Source: Bradyrhizobium sp. G127 (GTDB lineage: Bacteria > Pseudomonadota > Alphaproteobacteria > Rhizobiales > Xanthobacteraceae). From it: a stretch of DNA of 64,000 bases. Under the pieces are notes generated by a model. It saw nothing but the letters and a program-made list of their open reading frames with translations, had not been told where the DNA came from and made no database searches. Below, piece by piece: positions 58,574 to 64,000 of this stretch (its first letter is position 1; each line of letters starts with the position of its first letter). Position numbers and translations under genes: made by a program. Where the stretch lies: assembly GCF_021502575.1 (NCBI RefSeq), contig NZ_JAKFGN010000001.1:62001-126000 (forward strand), given 5' to 3'.

Positions 58574-59515
58574 ATGAAGCTGAAAGTCGCCGTCCAGATG
58601 GACCCCATCGCGCGGATCAACATTCGCGGCGACTCCACGTTCGCGCTTTTGCTCGAAGCCCAGAAGCGCGGTCACGCACTGTCCTATTACACGCCGGAAA
58701 AACTATCCCTGAAGGGCGAGCAACTGGTGGCGAGTGTGCAGCCGCTGACGGTGCGCGACCAAGACGACGATCACTTCACTTTGGGTGAATCACATCGCGT
58801 CGACCTTGAATCCTTCGACGTCATTCTGCTGCGGCAGGACCCGCCGTTCGATCTCGCCTACATCACCACCACGCATTTCCTCGAGCGCATCCATCCGAAA
58901 ACGCTGGTGGTGAACAATCCGGCCAGCGTGCGCAATGCACCGGAAAAAATCTTCGTGATGGAGTTCGCGGACCTGATGCCGCCGACTCTGATCTCGCGTG
59001 ACAAGGACGAGATCAATGCGTTCCGCGCCGAGCAGGGCGACGTGGTGATGAAGCCGCTGTATGGTCACGGCGGCGCGGCGGTGTTTCGCATCACGCCGAA
59101 CGACATGAATTTCGGCTCGCTCTACGACATGTTCTCAGTGACGTTCCGAGAACCGTGGGTAATCCAGCGCTTCCTTCCCGAGGTCAAGCACGGCGACAAG
59201 CGCATCATCCTGGTGGACGGCGAGTTCGCCGGTGCGGTCAACCGCGTCCCGGCGCCGGACGACCTGCGCTCCAACATGGTGCGCGGCGGCGCTGCGCAAT
59301 CCACCGACCTCTCCCCGCGCGAGCGCGAGATTTGCGAACGGCTGAAGCCGGCTTTGCGCGAGCGCGGGCTGCTGTTCGTCGGCATCGACGTCATCGACGG
59401 GCACCTGACCGAGATCAACGTCACCTCACCCACCGGCATCCGCGCCATCGCGCGGCTCGGCGGGCCTGACGTTGCCGCGAAAATCTGGGACGTCATCGCA
59501 GCCAAACGCGCATAA
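58574..59515 (+). CDS. gshB: Glutathione synthetase
   Basis: GshB joins gamma-glutamylcysteine and glycine with ATP. The 313-residue ATP-grasp protein has [17 protein letters not shown] at the start, [47 protein letters not shown], and [11 protein letters not shown] near the end. It follows yraN after 88 bp and may be in the same transcript. Confidence 0.98.
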   Translation: MKLKVAVQMDPIARINIRGDSTFALLLEAQKRGHALSYYTPEKLSLKGEQLVASVQPLTVRDQDDDHFTLGESHRVDLESFDVILLRQDPPFDLAYITTTHFLERIHPKTLVVNNPASVRNAPEKIFVMEFADLMPPTLISRDKDEINAFRAEQGDVVMKPLYGHGGAAVFRITPNDMNFGSLYDMFSVTFREPWVIQRFLPEVKHGDKRIILVDGEFAGAVNRVPAPDDLRSNMVRGGAAQSTDLSPREREICERLKPALRERGLLFVGIDVIDGHLTEINVTSPTGIRAIARLGGPDVAAKIWDVIAAKRA

Positions 59516-59627
59516 CGGCGTCCAGCTGCCTTTCCTTTAATCAATTACTGACCACCTTCTGCCAATCTGGCCCTTGGTGTGTGACGCCAAGATATACACG
59601 TTATGCGTGCACCGGAGCCGCTAGTCC

Positions 59628-60470
59628 ATGGCAATTGAAGTTTTCAACGGCACATCGATTCCGCGCGAGCTGGCGACAGCGGCGATGGAATTTCTGTGGG
59701 CCAAGTGGAAAACTCTCAATGATACCAACGATTTGAATGTCGAACGCCTGACCGAGGAATGCAGCTATGAGCTGCGCGCCAACTCCATTCACATGGTCAG
59801 CGTCGGGGACGACTTTGCCTACGTCTATGTCGGGGAGGCCATCAAGGCCGCAGCCCGCGAAAGGCTCTCCGGCTGCCTGCTTTCACAACTGACCAATCCC
59901 CTCAAAGGGGAGTTCGGGGAAGTCTACCGCCAGGTTGCCAAGCGCATGTCCCCGGCCTTCATCCGCTACACCGGTGGGCGCTCGCAAAGCGGCAAAGTCT
60001 GGCAGCGCCTGATTCTTCCGATCAAGGTCACCGAAAGCACCGTCATGCTGGTGATCTATTCGGAGCTGATCAGCTATCAGATCGAAGTTTACGAGCATCT
60101 GTTCCGCACAGCGCCGGATGCCATGATCATCGCATCGCCAATTTCCAATGATGTCGGCCATACCGTCGATGGCTGGATTGTGATGATGAACGATCGCGCG
60201 CGGCAGCTTCTGGGCTTCGACGGGAGCATCGGAAACCTCCGCCTGACCCAGCTTCCGCAATTTGCCGGTGTGGATATTTGGGGACGGCTTTATGCGCCGA
60301 AATCCGCCGCAGCAGTAACGCCGGTGACCACCGCCGACTTCAACGTCGAGATCCTGCGCTTTCCGCGCGTGTTCGGGCTGCGGATTTCACCCAAGGCCGG
60401 CAAACTCGACGCAAGGGAAGCGACTCTGGTTCCTGACAGCGACGCCAATCCGGCCATACAACCCGCCTGA
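59628..60470 (+). CDS. PAS-like domain protein of unknown function
   Basis: The 280-residue protein seems to hold two PAS-like units: about 35-145 (CSYELRANSIHMVSVGDDFAYVYVGE; a region ending LILPIKVTESTVMLVIY) and about 158-250 (EHLFRTAPDAMIIAS, GWIVMMNDRARQLLGF). There is no kinase, GGDEF, HTH or other output domain, so it is probably a single-domain sensor acting by binding another protein. The first unit resembles PAS_5-like domains of rhizobia. It stands alone after gshB. Confidence 0.7.
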   Translation: MAIEVFNGTSIPRELATAAMEFLWAKWKTLNDTNDLNVERLTEECSYELRANSIHMVSVGDDFAYVYVGEAIKAAARERLSGCLLSQLTNPLKGEFGEVYRQVAKRMSPAFIRYTGGRSQSGKVWQRLILPIKVTESTVMLVIYSELISYQIEVYEHLFRTAPDAMIIASPISNDVGHTVDGWIVMMNDRARQLLGFDGSIGNLRLTQLPQFAGVDIWGRLYAPKSAAAVTPVTTADFNVEILRFPRVFGLRISPKAGKLDAREATLVPDSDANPAIQPA

Positions 60471-60617
60471 TCTTCCTCGACATTCTCATTCAAGCATTGC
60501 ACGCCGCGCTCTGGGCCGTGGCATGCGTTGCTGCGCCGCTCCTTGCCAGTTGATGGCGCCGGATCATAATCCGGTCGCGGCAGCAGACCACAAACAACAA
60601 GCCGAACGGAGGTACGC

Positions 60618-61598
60618 ATGACACTCGATGTTTCGCGACGATCTCTCCTTGCTCTTGGTGCAGGACTTGGCGCCGGACTTGGCGCAACGATGATGAGTGG
60701 TGGCGCGCTGGCGCGCGCGCCGAAGCTTGGAACCCAGGCTCCGTACTTTCATCGCTTCACGCTCGGCGGCGCTGAAGTCACTGTGGTGTCCGACGGTCCG
60801 CTTCCACTCGGCGATCCGTCCGGCACATTCGTAGGTGTCCCCAAGGAAGACGTGCAGAAGATGCTGACGGACAATTTCCTCAGCGCCAGCAACGTCATTC
60901 TCGAACAGAATGCGCCGATCGTGAACTTCGGCGATCGCGTGGTCCTGTTCGACACCGGCATGGGCACGTCAAAACTGTTCGGACCAACCACCGGCCGCCT
61001 GCAGAAGAGCATCGCTGAAGCCGGTCTCAAGCCTGAGGACGTCGACGCCATCGTATGTTCGCACGCCCATATCGATCATATCGGCGGCATCGTCCGCGCG
61101 GACGGCAAGCCACTTTTTCCGAACGCGCAAGTCTACATCAGCCAGGAGGATCTCGATTTCTGGACCGATGAAAAGAAAATGGATGGACCACTGAAGGATT
61201 TCATCGTCCACGCCCGAAAGAACCTGTTGCCCGTGCGCGACCGCATTGTGTTTTTCAAGAACGGTCAGGAATTCCTGCCCGGGATCACGGCGATCTCGGC
61301 ACCGGGCCATACCTTCGGCCACCACATCTTCAATATCCAGTCTGAAGGAAAGTCGTTCGCCTTCCTCGGCGATCTCACACATCATCAGGTGCTGTTGCTG
61401 GAACGTCCGCGGATGGAGTTCGCCTACGATTCCGATCCGAAAATGGCGGCCGCGACGCGGGTGAAGTTGCTCGACATGCTTGCGGCCAACAAGACGGCGG
61501 TGATGTCCTATCACTTCGCATGGCCGGGCTATGGCCATGTGGTGAAAGCCGGCGACGGCTTCCGCTACATCGCCGAACCGATGGTCATGCAGCTCTAG
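60618..61598 (+). CDS. Tat-exported metallo-beta-lactamase-fold hydrolase
   Basis: The 326-residue protein has a twin-arginine signal (SRRSLLALGAG, 6-16; cleavage near ALARAP). The metal motif HxHxDH is complete: His149, His151, Asp153, His154. The later GHTFGHH and GDLTHH supply the remaining ligands. The pattern resembles lactonase/quorum-quenching and glyoxalase-type enzymes, but the substrate is unknown. A strong CGGAGG precedes the ATG. Confidence 0.88.
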   Translation: MTLDVSRRSLLALGAGLGAGLGATMMSGGALARAPKLGTQAPYFHRFTLGGAEVTVVSDGPLPLGDPSGTFVGVPKEDVQKMLTDNFLSASNVILEQNAPIVNFGDRVVLFDTGMGTSKLFGPTTGRLQKSIAEAGLKPEDVDAIVCSHAHIDHIGGIVRADGKPLFPNAQVYISQEDLDFWTDEKKMDGPLKDFIVHARKNLLPVRDRIVFFKNGQEFLPGITAISAPGHTFGHHIFNIQSEGKSFAFLGDLTHHQVLLLERPRMEFAYDSDPKMAAATRVKLLDMLAANKTAVMSYHFAWPGYGHVVKAGDGFRYIAEPMVMQL

Positions 61599-61673
61599 GC
61601 CTGCAAGGATTTGCGCGGCGGCAGCGACTACAGCCGCCGCGTAATGCTCTTCACTCAAGGGCAGACGCAAGCG

Positions 61674-62345
61674 CTATCTTGACAGCACACGCGCGCCGGA
61701 CGGCCACGGGCGATCACCGTCCACCGGGCTTGCTCCGATCTCCCACCCGGCGCCTCCCCACACCGCATCGACAGCGCCGAGTTTGCCGAAGCCATCGCGG
61801 ACATAGAAGATATTCGGGGCGGCGTTGGTAAGAAGGATTCCGGCTTCGCCACTCGGCTGCCGCCTCAGGAGACACCACACATCGCCGAGTGCGGTCTCGT
61901 GCCTGTCTTCGAGTTCGTCGATGATGGATTGATTGCGCGACGGCCTGAGCAATGTGTGAAATTGAATCGGTGTTTCGCCGGCGGCGTCTTCAATTTTGAT
62001 CGCGAAGCGGTGCATGAATGTCGCGCCGAGCCACGCGATCCGGACGGCAGCTCCCGGCGCGACGTTTTCCCGGAAATGCTCACCCGCACGAAACTTGTTC
62101 GTACTCTTCAACGCAGACGTGGTGGGGGGATCGAGCGGCTCCGCAGCGGGCGTGGATCGCGAACAGACCACCATCTCTCCGGGAACAAGCCGGAGCGGAC
62201 TGCGCGTTCGCTCGGCTTGCACGATCCGGGGGCCGTTCACATCAGCGTCCGAGGCAACTGTTGAAGGGCCACGCTCGGGCCATGCGACCATTGCCAGCAA
62301 CAGAACCAAAGCGGGCCCGAGAACTGGGCGAGCGTGACGGCGCAT
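61674..62345 (-). CDS. Exported protein of unknown function
   Basis: The 223-residue protein begins with a hydrophobic signal-like segment (HARPVLGPALVLLLAMVAW). The mature part is basic near its start and then has GAAVRIAWLGATFMHRFAIKIEDAAG, QFHTLLRPSRNQSIIDELEDRH and NIFYVRDGFGKLGAVDAVWGG. I recognise no family. The two Cys and the FAIKIEDA stretch suggest a small beta domain. It is divergent from comM, separated by 298 bp that include the AT-rich block. Confidence 0.65.
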   Translation of the reverse strand: MRRHARPVLGPALVLLLAMVAWPERGPSTVASDADVNGPRIVQAERTRSPLRLVPGEMVVCSRSTPAAEPLDPPTTSALKSTNKFRAGEHFRENVAPGAAVRIAWLGATFMHRFAIKIEDAAGETPIQFHTLLRPSRNQSIIDELEDRHETALGDVWCLLRRQPSGEAGILLTNAAPNIFYVRDGFGKLGAVDAVWGGAGWEIGASPVDGDRPWPSGARVLSR

Positions 62346-62400
62346 TTTCTTCTTCCTTGATTCCGTGGCGACGAAAACAAGGTAAATGGAACCCAGCCTA

Positions 62401-62520
62401 AGTAAACGAATGTATTAATACTTGGTTAAGGATAAAATATCAAATAAATTATGGCAAAAATTTCAATATAAGCAATTCAATACTTTCAATTACTTTGATA
62501 ATTATTGATTCTATTCTTTA
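62401..62520. other. 120-bp block of about 20% GC
   Basis: Counting bases gives 24 G/C in 120, against well over 60% in the flanking genes. It has no open frame, no clear repeat and no tRNA-like fold. It lies between divergent genes, 124 bp before the comM ATG and 55 bp before the start of the exported-protein gene. Confidence 0.85.
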
Positions 62521-62643
62521 GATACCGATGTTCCTCCGGTCGCCTTCCGCTGCGATGGAGACTGCGTCGCCCCAACGATGTTCCCTTAATGTTCTTGCGC
62601 TGGCGACCGTACCTGCTAGGTTTCATGTGGGGGCGAGAGAGCA

Positions 62644-64000
62644 ATGGTTCAGCACGTTTCCACAGTGGCGTTTGAAGGTATCGAGGCTCGCGCGGTGGAC
62701 GTGCAGGTGCAGGTCGCGCCGGGACTGCCTGCCTTCACCATCGTCGGCCTTCCCGACAAGGCGGTGTCCGAAGCGCGGGAGCGGGTGCGCTCGGCACTGA
62801 TCGCATCGGGCCTTGCACTTCCCGCCCGGCGAATCACCGTCAATCTGGCGCCAGCCGATCTGCCCAAGGAAGGCAGCCATTACGATCTCCCCATCGCCCT
62901 CGGGTTGATGGCCGCCATCGGCGCGATCCCGCCCGACGCGCTGTCCGGCTTCACAGTATTGGGTGAGCTCGGTCTCGACGGCTCGACCGCACCGGTTGCG
63001 GGCGTGCTTCCTGCTGCGATTGGCGCCAACGCGCGCGACGAGGGACTGATCTGTCCCGCAGCCTGCGGCGCGGAAGCGGCATGGGCCAGCCCGGAGATCC
63101 AGATCGTCGCAGCATCCTCGCTGATTCAGATCGCCAATCACTTCAAGGGCACCCAGGTTCTGTCCCGGCCCGAACCGAAAATCACCGAGCGCCAGATCGC
63201 ATCACTCGATCTGCGCGATATCAAGGGCCAGGAAAGCGCCAAGCGCGCGCTCGAAATCGCCGCGGCCGGTGGGCATCATTTGCTGATGATCGGTTCGCCG
63301 GGTGCAGGCAAATCCATGCTCGCCGCAAGGTTGCCCTCGATCCTGCCGCCACTGTCACCGTCCGAATTGCTCGAGATTTCCATGATAGCGTCCGTTGCCG
63401 GCGAGATCGAAGGCGGCGCGCTCACCGCACAGCGCCCGTTCCGCGCGCCGCATCATTCAGCCAGCATGGCCGCGCTGACCGGCGGCGGCATGCGCGCGAA
63501 ACCCGGTGAAATTTCGCTGGCCCATAACGGCGTTCTGTTTCTCGACGAGTTGCCCGAGTTCGACGCGCGGGTGCTGGATTCACTGCGCCAGCCGCTGGAG
63601 AATGGCGAGGTCGCTGTCTCGCGCGCCAATCATCGCGTGACCTATCCGGCGCGCTTCATGCTGGTGGCGGCGATGAATCCATGCCGCTGCGGCAGCGCTT
63701 ACGAACCCGGCTATTCCTGCAAGCGCGGCCGGATCGACCGCTGCACCGCCGACTATCAGGGACGAATTTCCGGCCCGTTGATGGACCGCATCGATCTGCG
63801 GATCGAAGTGCCGGCCGTCGCAGCATCCGACCTGATCCTGCCGGCGCCAGCCGAAGGCTCCGCCGAAGTCGCCGCGCGGGTGGCGGCCGCGCGCGCGATC
63901 CAGCTCGCGCGCTACGCCTCCGCGGGCCTGCCGCACATCCGCACCAATGCGGAAGCACCTGCTTCCGTGCTGGAAGACATCGCGCGTCCCGACGCGCAGG
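62644..64000 (+). CDS. comM: YifB/ComM-type Mg-chelatase-like AAA ATPase, N-terminal part
   Basis: The gene runs off the window; 452 residues are seen and no stop occurs. The N-terminal lon-like fold domain (1-170, FTIVGLPDKAVSEARERV) is followed by a ChlI-type AAA+ domain with Walker A GSPGAGKS (217-224), Walker B VLFLDELPEF and RAPHHSASMAALTGGG. ComM is a hexameric branch-migration helicase in natural transformation in Vibrio and Haemophilus; the YifB family is broader. The end, with the C-terminal lid, is missing. Confidence 0.93.
   Translation, partial: MVQHVSTVAFEGIEARAVDVQVQVAPGLPAFTIVGLPDKAVSEARERVRSALIASGLALPARRITVNLAPADLPKEGSHYDLPIALGLMAAIGAIPPDALSGFTVLGELGLDGSTAPVAGVLPAAIGANARDEGLICPAACGAEAAWASPEIQIVAASSLIQIANHFKGTQVLSRPEPKITERQIASLDLRDIKGQESAKRALEIAAAGGHHLLMIGSPGAGKSMLAARLPSILPPLSPSELLEISMIASVAGEIEGGALTAQRPFRAPHHSASMAALTGGGMRAKPGEISLAHNGVLFLDELPEFDARVLDSLRQPLENGEVAVSRANHRVTYPARFMLVAAMNPCRCGSAYEPGYSCKRGRIDRCTADYQGRISGPLMDRIDLRIEVPAVAASDLILPAPAEGSAEVAARVAAARAIQLARYASAGLPHIRTNAEAPASVLEDIARPDAQ

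Overview
The window looks like a stretch of core chromosome from a high-GC alphaproteobacterium of the Bradyrhizobium / Rhodopseudomonas / Afipia / Nitrobacter group (Nitrobacteraceae, formerly Bradyrhizobiaceae). Evidence: a ROSE-type RNA thermometer in front of hsp20, a CP4-like class II AroA, the order rnd-lptC-lptA-lptB-rpoN-hpf-ptsN, an alphaproteobacterial RpoH promoter at dnaK, and several palindromic intergenic repeats of the kind common in these genomes. The assignment is from protein and layout recognition only. I see no prophage, plasmid backbone, CRISPR array, transposase or secondary-metabolite cluster.

Layout. 1-9.2 kb: yciB (cut by the edge) and ftsY; an RluA-type pseudouridine synthase; rpsA and cmk; a DUF374 acyltransferase-like gene; aroA; a TIGR02300 acidic protein; tRNA-Ala(GGC); a CaiB/BaiF CoA-transferase. 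9.4-14 kb: a complete ugpBAEC glycerol-3-phosphate importer whose two long internal gaps hold repeats. 14-15 kb: heat-shock hsp20 plus DUF1150. 15-21.7 kb (all minus): rnd-lptC-lptA-lptB-rpoN-hpf-ptsN. 21.9-29 kb: NYN/LOTUS protein, DUF930 protein, tRNA-Leu(CAG), an NDUFA9-like protein, uppP, a GST, queG, an NTF2-like protein and an alpha/beta hydrolase. 29-35 kb: the translation block infC, rpmI, rplT, pheS, pheT. 35-46.6 kb: a mixed set including a DUF71 ligase coupled to a Tat-exported amine oxidase, a YiiX-like hydrolase behind an unusual double palindrome, nth, an Ada-like protein, gpmA, dapB, pyrF and a methyltransferase. 46.7-53 kb: chaperone genes dnaJ, dnaK, grpE, hrcA. 53-60 kb: rph, rdgB, hemW, an LpoA-like lipoprotein, rsmI, yraN, gshB, a PAS-like protein. 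60-64 kb: a Tat-exported metallo-beta-lactamase-fold protein, an unknown exported protein, a very AT-rich gap and the start of comM.

The genes form coherent groups: envelope building (lptABC, uppP, LpoA-like), translation (infC to pheT, rpsA, ftsY, two tRNAs, rsmI, queG), heat shock under at least two visible controls (RNA thermometer and RpoH promoter), and nitrogen/energy regulation (rpoN, hpf, ptsN).

I found no convincing wholly new multi-gene system. The least explained items are the inverted pair of bulged hairpins at 37089-37251, the 20% GC block at 62401-62520, the coupled DUF71/amine-oxidase pair, a perfect 12-bp inverted repeat before tRNA-Ala, and the long disordered N-terminal extension of LptB. 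Several starts are non-ATG (ATT for infC; TTG for aroA, lptC and hrcA; GTG for the TIGR02300 and DUF930 genes), each chosen from Shine-Dalgarno spacing or family N-terminus.
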